A program made the position numbers and the translations under genes. The notes under the pieces are model-generated. The model had not been told where the DNA came from. It did no database searches and saw only the letters and a list, made by a program, of their open reading frames with translations. A stretch of 13,064 nt of DNA from Deltaproteobacteria bacterium (GTDB lineage Bacteria; Myxococcota; Polyangia; Polyangiales; B10-G4), in the NCBI GenBank assembly GCA_019312705.1, contig JAFDCW010000033.1:1-13064 (forward strand), read 5' to 3'. Shown here piece after piece: positions 7,150-13,064 of this stretch; the first letter of the stretch is position 1, and the number at the start of each line of letters is the position of its first letter.

Positions 7150-8313
7150 CTACCGCGAGCAGAATCCTTCGTAGTCGATGTACTCGGTGATCGTCGGCTC
7201 GTCGCCGCACACGGGACACGTCGGGTCCCGGCGCAGCTTCAGCGTGCGGAAGGCCATCTTCAAGCTGTCGTAGGTCAGCAGGCGCCCGACCAACGGATCG
7301 CCGATGCCGAGGAGGATCTTGATGGCTTCGGTCGCCTGAATCGTGCCGATGACCCCCGGCAAGATGCCGAGCACGCCCGCCTCGGCGCAGCTCGGGGCCA
7401 AATGTGCCGGCGGCGGCTCGGGGTACAGGCACCGGTAGCACGGCCCCTTCCCGGGCCAGAACGTCGTGACCTGTCCGTCGAAGCGGAAGATCGAGCCGTG
7501 CACGACGGGCACGTTCTTGAAGACCGAGGCGTCGTTGACGAGGTACCGGGTGGGGAAGTTGTCGAGGCCGTCGACGACGACGTCCCAGCCGTGGTCGAAG
7601 ATACGGTCGACGTTTTCGCTGGTGAGGCGGTCCTGGAAGGGCACGACCTCGATGTCGGGGTTCAGGTTGGTCAGGGTCTTGAGAGCGCTCTCGACCTTGG
7701 GCACGCCGAGCCGGTCCTCGCCGTGAATGATCTGGCGCTGGAGGTTCGAGACGTCGACGACGTCATTGTCGACGATACCCAGGCGCCCGACGCCGGCCGC
7801 GGCGAGGTAAAGAGCCGCCGGGGAGCCGAGGCCCCCGGCGCCGAGGAGCAGCACGCGCGATTCGAGCAGCTTCTTCTGCCCCTTCTCCCCGACCTCGGGG
7901 AGCAGGATGTGGCGCGAATAACGCTCGAGCTGAGGCTCGCTCAGGCGGATGGGCTCCTCGATCGGGAAGCCCTTGTCCTTCCAGTTGCCGTAGCCGGGGT
8001 TCACCGATTCCACGTTTTCATAGCCCAAATCGCCGAGGACCTTCGCCGCGAAGGCGCTGCGAATGCCCGCCGCGCAGTAGAGAATGATGGTCGCCTGCTT
8101 GTTCGGCAGGCGGCTCTCGACCTGCATTTCCAGGAAACCACGGGGCAAATGCAGGGCGCCGGGGATGAACCCCTGGCGCCACTCATCCTTCTCGCGTACG
8201 TCAACTAGGGTGAGCTCTTCGCCAGCATCCATCCGAGACTTCAAATTCTCGAGGGTGACCAGCTGAACACTGCCCTTTACCTCCTGTAGGAGGTCTGAGT
8301 ACGTCCTTGCCAT
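7150..8313 (-). CDS. moeB: Rhodanese-MoeB/ThiF fusion: sulfur-carrier adenylyltransferase with N-terminal sulfurtransferase domain
   Basis: A 387-aa cytoplasmic enzyme. MoeB/ThiF-type proteins adenylate the C-terminal Gly of a small ubiquitin-like sulfur carrier (MoaD, ThiS or relatives) so that sulfur can be loaded; the rhodanese domain would supply persulfide sulfur. Residues about 17-118 are the rhodanese domain with active-loop Cys80 (YCAAGIRS). Residues about 125-370 are the E1-like domain: GAGGLG at 158-163, the SNLQRQ motif at 189-194, DGLDN with Asp251, zinc ligands CYRC (292, 295) and CPVC (366, 369), and conserved Cys309 in SCAEAGVLG. The protein ends at IDYEGFC, where eukaryotic MOCS3-type and many bacterial fusions continue into a C-terminal rhodanese; here that domain is at the front. 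The start is fixed by AGGAG (8319-8323) five bases before the ATG. No moaD, thiS or moaE is in view, so the carrier partner is unknown. Confidence 0.95.
   Translation of the reverse strand: MARTYSDLLQEVKGSVQLVTLENLKSRMDAGEELTLVDVREKDEWRQGFIPGALHLPRGFLEMQVESRLPNKQATIILYCAAGIRSAFAAKVLGDLGYENVESVNPGYGNWKDKGFPIEEPIRLSEPQLERYSRHILLPEVGEKGQKKLLESRVLLLGAGGLGSPAALYLAAAGVGRLGIVDNDVVDVSNLQRQIIHGEDRLGVPKVESALKTLTNLNPDIEVVPFQDRLTSENVDRIFDHGWDVVVDGLDNFPTRYLVNDASVFKNVPVVHGSIFRFDGQVTTFWPGKGPCYRCLYPEPPPAHLAPSCAEAGVLGILPGVIGTIQATEAIKILLGIGDPLVGRLLTYDSLKMAFRTLKLRRDPTCPVCGDEPTITEYIDYEGFCSR
8279..8294. repeat. Short palindrome ACCTCCT-GT-AGGAGGT
   Basis: Two 7-bp arms that are exact reverse complements are separated by 2 bp. 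The palindrome lies inside the first codons of moeB (the LLQEV region) and just upstream of the candidate promoter for the divergent lipase-like gene. It may be an operator, or a chance product of codon choice. Confidence 0.45.
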
Positions 8314-8316
8314 TAT
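8308..8316 (+). promoter_or_regulatory. Candidate extended -10 promoter for the lipase-like gene
   Basis: TGCCATTAT matches the extended -10 form TGnTATAAT at TG and at four of six hexamer positions. It would start transcription near 8323, about 13 bases before the GTG at 8336. There is no good -35. The element overlaps the moeB start codon (8311-8313). Called by eye; weak alone but supported by the tight divergent spacing. Confidence 0.35.
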
Positions 8317-8318
8317 TT

Positions 8319-8323
8319 CTCCT
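8319..8323 (-). promoter_or_regulatory. Ribosome binding site of moeB
   Basis: AGGAG on the minus strand lies five bases before the ATG at 8313. This fixes the moeB start; the reading frame stays open for about 100 more codons upstream without any comparable site. Confidence 0.8.
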
Positions 8324-8335
8324 GAAGATTGGGCT

Positions 8336-10507
8336 GTGACTATGGGAATTAAGACCCAAAGCGTCAAGCGTTCCCGCGCACTTACGCGATCTTCGCTTAT
8401 TGTTGCATCGCTTTTATCAACAATGCTCGTCGGGGGGCTCCTTGGGGCCTGCGAAGACGACCCGGCCCCCCTACCCACGCAGGCGGTTTTCGAGCTCCCC
8501 CGGGACGGCAGCGACGCCGGGTTCTTCGACCTTCCCTGGCCATCGGACCTGCGCCGCACCGCCGACGGTTTCATCGACATCCGGGACTTCCCAAATCCCC
8601 AGGGGCCGAGGTCCACCTTGGCTGACTACATCGAGGCGGCTTCAACGCATCTCGACGGCTACGGGACCAACGGCGCCGTCTACTTCCGCTTCTCGGCGCC
8701 CATCGACCCCGCCTCGCTCCCGGCCACCGCCGCCGACACTCTCGCTGCGAGCGCGTCGGTCTTCCTCGTCGACCTCGAGACCGGCGAGCGCCACCCGGGG
8801 CAGGTGGCGTACCACGAAGCCGAGACCATCTACTGGCCCACCAATACCGTCTCCATCCGCCCCGTCTGGGGCATGCCCCTCGAGGGCGCCCGGCGCTACG
8901 CCGCCGTCGTGACCCGGGGCATCGCGACCACCAGCGGCACCCCGGCCCTGCGCTCGACCGACTTCGCAAACCTCCTCGATGGCGGCGGCGACGCGGCTAC
9001 CGCCGCGGCCCGGGAGGTCTATGGCCCAGCCATCGACACCCTCACCGCAGCCGGTGTGGCCCGGGACGACCTGCTCTCGATCGCCGTATTCACCACCCAA
9101 GACCCGACCGCAGACCTCATCGCGGCCCGCGACTGGATGGTCGAGAACTACGCGATGCCGACGGCCCCGGCGGCCACCTGGAGCTGGATAGAATCCAAGG
9201 AGACGTTCACCCGCGTCGAGGGGCGCTACGGGCCCTCCCCCACATTCCAGAGCGGCGAGTCCCCCTACGAGACCGTCGGCAGCGGAGAGATCGTCATGGA
9301 GGGCGGCGTGCCGGTGGTCGCCGGCGAGTTCGAGGCGCGCTTCATGCTGACCGTGCCCACCAGTCCGATGCCCGCCGAGGGATACCCCATCGTGCTCTAC
9401 GCCCATGGGACCGGCGGCGACTACCAGTCCTTCGTGCGCAGCGACGTGCATACCCTGCTCGCCGAAGACGGCTTCGCAGTGTTGGGCATCGACCAGGTCC
9501 TGCACGGCGAGCGCAACCCGACGGATATCGGCCCGGATTTCCTCTTCTTCAACTTCCTGAACCCCATGGCGGCCCGGGACAACAACCGTCAGTCGGCCCT
9601 CGACGTCGTACAGCAAGCCCGCTTCGCCGCGTCGGTGCATGTGCCCGAGACCATGATCGCGCCCGTCGACGGCGTCGCGCGGACCTTCGATCCAGAGCGC
9701 ATCTACGTCTACGGCCACAGCCAGGGCGGGCTCAACATGCCCCTCTTCCTCGCCATCGACGACTCTGCCCAAGGGGGCATGCTGACCGGCGCCGGCGGGC
9801 TGCTCGGCATCTCGGTCCTCGAAAAGCTCGAGCCCTTCCCCATCTCCGCCGCGGTCCAGCTCTTCCTGGTCCTGAGCGGGAGCACGCCGGAAGACGCCCT
9901 CGCACGAGAGGCCTTCGACATCGACCATCCGGTCCTCACGCTCTTGCAAACCTGGGCCGAACCCAGCGACGCCGTGAACTACGGCCGGATGATCTTCGAT
10001 CGCCCTCGCCCCGGCTTCGCCCCCAAGAGCCTCTTCATGATCGGCGGCCAAACCGACCGCTGGACCACGCCCAACTCGAACGCGACCCTCGCCGCGTCGA
10101 TGCACATGCCGCTCCTCCAGCCGGTGGTCAACGGTATCGAAGCCAACGACCTGCGCGGCATTGGCGCTGCCCCTACACCGATCACCGGCAACGTCGGCGC
10201 GGGCACGGCTACCGCGGGTCTGCTGCAGATTTCCGACGAGGGCCACTTCGTAGCCTTCAACGACGAGGCCCTCCGGCAGCGCATCCGAGGCTACTTCACG
10301 AGCTTCAGCGCTGGCGCACCGACCATCCCTCGGGACGGGATGATCATCACCCGCGACGCCGGCATGCCGGTTGATGCCGGCGCCGACTCAGGCGCGCCGA
10401 CCGATGGCGGGTCCGATGCCGCAGCTGACGCAGGCCCGGACGCAGGCCCGGACGCGAGCACCGACGCGAGCACCGATGCCGGTGTGCCGATGGACGCTGG
10501 TCCGTAG
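8336..10507 (+). CDS. Lipase/esterase-like alpha/beta-hydrolase lipoprotein with Asp/Ala/Gly-rich tail
   Basis: A 723-aa lipoprotein counted from GTG 8336; an ATG two codons later (8342) is equally possible. GAAG eight bases before the GTG slightly favours it. The signal peptide ends in a textbook lipobox LGAC (Cys39). Residues about 50-200 resemble the N-terminal domain of bacterial surface lipases (FELPRDG, FFDLPWPSDLR, then an Ig-like stretch), as in VolA-type lysophospholipases. The hydrolase domain follows: oxyanion-type LYAHGTGG (His357), nucleophile elbow GHSQG (Ser462), a candidate acid in QTDRW (Asp574), and catalytic His637 in DEGHFVAF. This is a complete-looking Ser-Asp-His triad, so it is probably active on lipids or esters at the cell surface. 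Residues 674-723 are a DAG/DAST tail with no membrane anchor or MYXO-CTERM motif. Substrate unknown. It diverges from moeB with a 22-bp gap. Confidence 0.9.
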   Translation: MTMGIKTQSVKRSRALTRSSLIVASLLSTMLVGGLLGACEDDPAPLPTQAVFELPRDGSDAGFFDLPWPSDLRRTADGFIDIRDFPNPQGPRSTLADYIEAASTHLDGYGTNGAVYFRFSAPIDPASLPATAADTLAASASVFLVDLETGERHPGQVAYHEAETIYWPTNTVSIRPVWGMPLEGARRYAAVVTRGIATTSGTPALRSTDFANLLDGGGDAATAAAREVYGPAIDTLTAAGVARDDLLSIAVFTTQDPTADLIAARDWMVENYAMPTAPAATWSWIESKETFTRVEGRYGPSPTFQSGESPYETVGSGEIVMEGGVPVVAGEFEARFMLTVPTSPMPAEGYPIVLYAHGTGGDYQSFVRSDVHTLLAEDGFAVLGIDQVLHGERNPTDIGPDFLFFNFLNPMAARDNNRQSALDVVQQARFAASVHVPETMIAPVDGVARTFDPERIYVYGHSQGGLNMPLFLAIDDSAQGGMLTGAGGLLGISVLEKLEPFPISAAVQLFLVLSGSTPEDALAREAFDIDHPVLTLLQTWAEPSDAVNYGRMIFDRPRPGFAPKSLFMIGGQTDRWTTPNSNATLAASMHMPLLQPVVNGIEANDLRGIGAAPTPITGNVGAGTATAGLLQISDEGHFVAFNDEALRQRIRGYFTSFSAGAPTIPRDGMIITRDAGMPVDAGADSGAPTDGGSDAAADAGPDAGPDASTDASTDAGVPMDAGP
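8339..8367 (-). promoter_or_regulatory. Sigma70-type promoter for moeB
   Basis: Read on the minus strand: TTGACG (plus-strand 8362-8367) is five of six to the -35 consensus. A spacer of exactly 17 bp follows, then CATAGT (8339-8344), four of six to the -10. Transcription would start near 8332, giving a leader of roughly 19 nt with AGGAG placed correctly before the moeB ATG. The -10 overlaps the ATG at 8342 of the divergent lipase-like gene. Confidence 0.6.
10427..10474 (+). repeat. 12-bp tandem repeats coding DAGP and DAST
   Basis: Two exact copies of GACGCAGGCCCG (10427-10438, 10439-10450) are followed directly by two exact copies of GACGCGAGCACC (10451-10462, 10463-10474). All are in frame inside the C-terminal acidic tail of the lipase-like protein. 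The pattern fits growth by replication slippage in whole codons. Confidence 0.85.
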
Positions 10508-10586
10508 AGCCGCGTCAGGTCGGCACTGCCGGCCCCGTATCCGCGGGCCATTCGGCTCTGCACGACTGCGTCGCGCTGCCGCCTCG

Positions 10587-10612
10587 GGCCCACGGCTCCG
10601 GGGCCTTCTTGT
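10587..10612 (+). terminator. Possible weak terminator after the lipase-like gene
   Basis: GGCCC (10587-10591) can pair with GGGCC (10601-10605), with a further CG/CG pairing inside and a bulged A. TTCTTGTT follows on the plus strand. It lies between two converging genes. The stem is short and the T-tract imperfect. Confidence 0.35.
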
Positions 10613-10624
10613 TAAGGCTCGAAC

Positions 10625-11602
10625 TCAATCGCCGAGGATACGGCGCCGCACGTCGTCGTCGACGTTGGACCCCGTGACGACGAGCACGATGGCGCCCAGT
10701 GCCGGCAGCTCTTTGTCGATCTCCTTGCCGTGGGCCTGGGCCCAGGCGATCACCGTCGCCGCGCTGCCTTCGACCGTCACGCCGAGCTTGTCGTGGGCGA
10801 AGCGCATCGCGTCGGCGATTTGCGTTTCACTCACCAGGTCGACCCGTTCGACCGCGCCCCGAGTGGCGGCCAGGCTCGCTTCGGCCACGCCGCCTTCGAG
10901 GCCTTCGGCGAGGGTCGGCTCGGTCGCGGCCAGGGTCAGGATGGCGCTACCCTCTTCGAGGGAGCGCCGCATCGCCGGACAGGCTTCGCTCTGGACTCCA
11001 TAGATCTTCGCCGCCGAGCCCGCCGCATCGCGAGCAGCGCCGAGCCCCGCGACGAGGCCCCCGCCGCCGACCGGCGCCACGATGGCCGCCACGTCCGGAA
11101 GTTGGTTCAGGATCTCCGCGCCGACCGTGCCGCCGTTCCCCGCCGCCACATAGGGGTCGTCGAAAGGCGAAATGAAGAGCGCATCGAGCTCCTTGGCCGC
11201 CGCCCGGGCAGCCGCCTCTGCGGCGTCGTATCCATCCTCTTCCGTGACGACGACGACCGCGCCCCGGGTCGCGATGCCGTCTCGCTTGACCATGGGCGTG
11301 CCCTTCGGCACGTAGACCCGGACCCCGACCCCGAGGCGCTGCCCGGCCTCCGCGAGTCCGAGGCCATGGTTTCCCGCCGAAGCGGCCACCACCCCGCGGC
11401 GTCGCTCCGCGGGAGTCATGACTTCGAGGCGGGTCAGGGCCCCGCGCACCTTGAACGAACCGGTCAGCTGATCGGTTTCGAGCTTGAGCCACACCCTAGG
11501 GCCGAGGCTCGGGGCCGGAATCAGAGGCGTCAGCAGAGCGCGGTCAGTGATGGCGCGGGCCGCCCGGTCGAGGTGCTCGGGCTCGATGGTCCAATGGGTC
11601 AT
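10625..11602 (-). CDS. PLP-dependent threonine/serine dehydratase-family enzyme
   Basis: A 325-aa cytoplasmic enzyme of fold-type II PLP enzymes (threonine dehydratase, serine dehydratase, serine racemase group). The expected reaction is deamination of L-threonine to 2-oxobutanoate or L-serine to pyruvate. PLP-Lys is Lys51 in LTGSFKVRG; SAGNHG (75-80) and the phosphate-binding GGGG loop (179-182) are intact. Length matches the short catabolic type: there is no C-terminal ACT regulatory domain as in biosynthetic IlvA. Two places differ from the usual pattern: NGGT (156-159) where GQGT is typical, and VTGSN (309-313) where SGGN is typical, so Thr310 replaces the usual Ser. These may shift substrate preference, so racemase or another hydroxy-amino-acid dehydratase remains possible. 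The gene is monocistronic, with a converging lipase-like gene downstream and a terminator upstream. Ribosome binding site weak (GGCGAG). Confidence 0.9.
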   Translation of the reverse strand: MTHWTIEPEHLDRAARAITDRALLTPLIPAPSLGPRVWLKLETDQLTGSFKVRGALTRLEVMTPAERRRGVVAASAGNHGLGLAEAGQRLGVGVRVYVPKGTPMVKRDGIATRGAVVVVTEEDGYDAAEAAARAAAKELDALFISPFDDPYVAAGNGGTVGAEILNQLPDVAAIVAPVGGGGLVAGLGAARDAAGSAAKIYGVQSEACPAMRRSLEEGSAILTLAATEPTLAEGLEGGVAEASLAATRGAVERVDLVSETQIADAMRFAHDKLGVTVEGSAATVIAWAQAHGKEIDKELPALGAIVLVVTGSNVDDDVRRRILGD

Positions 11603-11667
11603 GGCTCGCCGAGCTTACCCGATGCCGTGAATGCGTGGGCAACCACGAAGGACCGAGCAAGAAGCAT

Positions 11668-11696
11668 AAAAAAAGCCGGCTTCCGAAGAAGCCGGC
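11668..11696 (-). terminator. Strong intrinsic terminator with a UUCG tetraloop
   Basis: On the minus strand a 9-bp perfect stem (GCCGGCTTC/GAAGCCGGC, plus-strand 11675-11683 and 11688-11696) closes the loop UUCG, giving the very stable C(UUCG)G tetraloop. Seven T follow (plus-strand A-run 11668-11674). It lies 32 bp after the stop of the 11729-12349 gene and insulates the dehydratase gene. In the plus direction only four T follow, so it may work weakly both ways. Confidence 0.92.
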
Positions 11697-11728
11697 CATT
11701 TTGAGGAGCCCACGAAGGGCCCCGGCGC

Positions 11729-12349
11729 TCAGAGCGCGAGGCTCGCGTGACTCGGGGTCACGCTGGGCATCTCCGAGATGCCGAGCTTGTAGCTCTTGTC
11801 GCCCGTCTCCTCTTGGGAATAGGTCCCAAGCCAGATGCGGTAGTTACCCGCCGCAGCGTTCGGGAGGAGAGCCATCGGGTTGAGGCCATCCGAGTCATCG
11901 TTGCAGGCGTAGGAGCCGTCAGGCTTCTGAATGACGAGGGTCGTGTCGATGTTCGAGTGCGCCATGATGCGCAGGTTCGCCGAGACACCGCCGAGCACCA
12001 GGATGTGGTCCGGCGTCGTGTCGATGGTGCCGCCGCAGCTCGAGTCCAGGGTGCTCGCGTCACGGGCGCCGGCGCCGGCGCCCGCGGTGCCGTCCTCGAC
12101 GTGGGGGTCCGGCATGAAGCCCGGTGCGAGCGTGATCGTGCCGAAGTTCGAGGTCATGTCGCCGGCTGCGGGGACCGCGGGAGCCGCCGCTGCTGCGGCC
12201 TGAGCCGCCGCTGCCGCTGCCGCTGCTTGCACCTGCGCCGCCGCCACGGCCGCCTGGTCCGGCGCCCCCGGGGTCGCCGCGCCATCGTCTCCGCAACCCA
12301 CGCCGAAGCTGAGAGCCACTACGAGCCCAAGTCCAGTGAAACGCTTCAT
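11729..12349 (-). CDS. Lipoprotein with Ala/Gln stalk and PPC-like beta domain
   Basis: A 206-aa lipoprotein counted from the third of three consecutive ATG codons (12355, 12352, 12349). AAGGAG (12358-12363) lies 2, 5 and 8 bases before them, so the second or third is most likely. The signal peptide ends GVGC (Cys19). Next is an acidic start (GDDG), then residues 33-63, almost pure Ala with a few Gln, Val and Pro, likely a helical stalk. The C-terminal half (about 100-195) has DTTLVI, CNDDSDG and GNYRIWLGTY, resembling the PPC (bacterial pre-peptidase C-terminal) type beta-sandwich, with two Cys (105, 149) that could pair. I recall similar proteins from Polyangia, all of unknown function. A strong terminator follows the gene; a 141-bp gap separates it from the gene upstream, so it may have its own promoter. 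Confidence 0.85.
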   Translation of the reverse strand: MKRFTGLGLVVALSFGVGCGDDGAATPGAPDQAAVAAAQVQAAAAAAAAQAAAAAAPAVPAAGDMTSNFGTITLAPGFMPDPHVEDGTAGAGAGARDASTLDSSCGGTIDTTPDHILVLGGVSANLRIMAHSNIDTTLVIQKPDGSYACNDDSDGLNPMALLPNAAAGNYRIWLGTYSQEETGDKSYKLGISEMPSVTPSHASLAL

Positions 12350-12490
12350 CATCATCGCTCCTTGTCCTCACCTCGTCCCGAGGCGTCGGCGCATGGTACG
12401 CAGATGAACGTCGAAATTCCCCTCCAAAACCGCGGACTGCGCCTCGACGCTCGAGATCCGTGAAAGCACTAAAGATTTCGGGGGCAGAGT

Positions 12491-13064
12491 TCAGAAAAGG
12501 ACAGGAACGACGGTGGTCACACCAGCACCCCAGAACTGGTCCGTTCCCGTCTCCGTGGCGACAAGGGTGCCTGCGCCGGTGTCGCGATTGATCTCGATGA
12601 GCTCCCCCGCGTTGGAGAAGCCGTAGAGCACGCGGCCCCAGTAGCCGAGCCCGAAGATCTCCGTGAAGTCGCGGCTGCCGCTCTTGATGGGGCCCTTCAC
12701 CAGGACGGTGCTGGCGCCGTCCGCGGAGAAGAGGATCTGCACCAATACGTCACTCGGGAAGTCGTCACGACGCACCGTCGCGAACGTGCCGAGGTCGGCG
12801 ACGGAGACGATGTCACCGCTCGAGCGCCAGCCGTCGGGGTACGTGCCGAGGAGCACCGCGCGCGCCGTCGAAACATCGATTCGGTAGTAGGCGCCTTCGT
12901 TGGTCGCGCCGATCAGAACCTCGTTTGGCCCGAGCTGCCCGGGCGCGAGGAACGACAACGCAAAGAGCTGGTCATCGAGGCCGAAGGAGCCGACCAGGGT
13001 CGCATCCGCGGTCTCGGGGTCGACGGACCACAGCTCGTCCGCGCTCGCGGTGAAGACGTTGCCT
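12491..13064 (-). CDS. Partial beta-propeller-like protein, 5' end outside the window
   Basis: The frame is open from the window edge (13064) to a TGA at 12491, about 190 residues of the C-terminal part. Repeating blade-like units are visible: ELWSVDPETADATLVG, then GAYYRIDVSTARAVLLGTY and GELIEINRDTGAGTLVATE, each a short strand-turn reading 'x-(I/V)-(D/N)-x-x-T' as in WD40/PQQ/DUF4394-like propellers of secreted proteins. A TTG or other internal start is not needed because the blades continue upstream. The start, any signal peptide and the number of blades cannot be seen. Function unknown; probably an exported calculator-like repeat protein of the same lineage style as its neighbours. Confidence 0.75.
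   Translation of the reverse strand, partial: GNVFTASADELWSVDPETADATLVGSFGLDDQLFALSFLAPGQLGPNEVLIGATNEGAYYRIDVSTARAVLLGTYPDGWRSSGDIVSVADLGTFATVRRDDFPSDVLVQILFSADGASTVLVKGPIKSGSRDFTEIFGLGYWGRVLYGFSNAGELIEINRDTGAGTLVATETGTDQFWGAGVTTVVPVLF

Noticed and set aside
7075..8208. A 377-codon plus-strand open frame over moeB
   Set aside because: MoeB motifs lie on the minus strand, and this frame shows only Val/Asp/Glu-rich shadow sequence.
8314..8616. N-terminal extension of moeB by about 100 codons
   Set aside because: AGGAG and a good promoter place the start at 8313, and the extension overlaps the signal peptide of the divergent gene.
8642..10246. A 534-codon open frame antisense to the lipase-like gene
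   Set aside because: It is a mirror of a well-supported gene in high-GC DNA, lacks any recognisable domain or signal and is rich in Gly, Arg, Val and Asp as shadow frames are.
10506..10559. AGAGCCG/CGGCTCT long-range pairing after the lipase-like gene
   Set aside because: The arms are about 40 nt apart with no T-run, so it is weak support for any structure.
12443..12455. CTCGA-CGC-TCGAG inverted repeat as a terminator after the propeller-like gene
   Set aside because: A 3-nt loop, short stem and no T-run on the minus strand.

Overview
The window looks like chromosomal DNA from a high-GC Gram-negative bacterium, most likely a myxobacterium-type lineage (Myxococcota, Polyangia/Sandaracinus-like). 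This is judged from protein style only: many secreted lipoproteins, Asp-Ala-Gly / Asp-Ser-Gly low-complexity tracts, a Cys-rich plus FG-GAP lipoprotein carrying a WNQHTYHVTN-type motif, and a lipoprotein with an Ala/Gln stalk. No rRNA, tRNA, CRISPR array, transposase or phage gene was seen.

Layout. 120-2528 (+) is a large Cys-rich/FG-GAP lipoprotein. It converges on 2696-3571 (-), a lipoprotein with a Cache/PDC-like sensor fold and no effector domain. A 323-bp divergent region (3572-3894) holds a 9-bp inverted repeat and three exact 11-bp tandem repeats. It leads into 3895-6414 (+), an 839-aa exported protein with a helix-hairpin-helix-like segment, a possible degenerate CYTH-like segment and an internal DGG/DSG repeat linker. 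Converging on it is a minus-strand pair: a rhodanese-MoeB/ThiF fusion (7150-8313), followed after 38 bp by a small Cys-rich lipoprotein (6539-7111). Diverging from moeB with only 22 bp between the start codons is a lipase-like alpha/beta-hydrolase lipoprotein (8336-10507, +). It converges on a PLP-dependent threonine/serine dehydratase-family enzyme (10625-11602, -). A strong intrinsic terminator (11668-11696) closes a minus-strand unit with a PPC-like lipoprotein (11729-12349). Upstream of that is the 3' part of a beta-propeller-like protein that runs off the window (12491-13064).

How it works together. Six of the eight complete genes encode exported proteins, most of them lipoproteins, probably of the outer membrane or periplasm. 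Only the MoeB-like and dehydratase enzymes are cytoplasmic. I see no single pathway linking them, so this reads as an ordinary envelope-protein-rich accessory stretch. The most interesting signal is regulatory: between moeB and the lipase-like gene, each gene's candidate -10 element overlaps the other gene's start codon, with a short palindrome nearby. The next most interesting are the 839-aa mosaic lipoprotein and the lone Cache lipoprotein that share one divergent control region.
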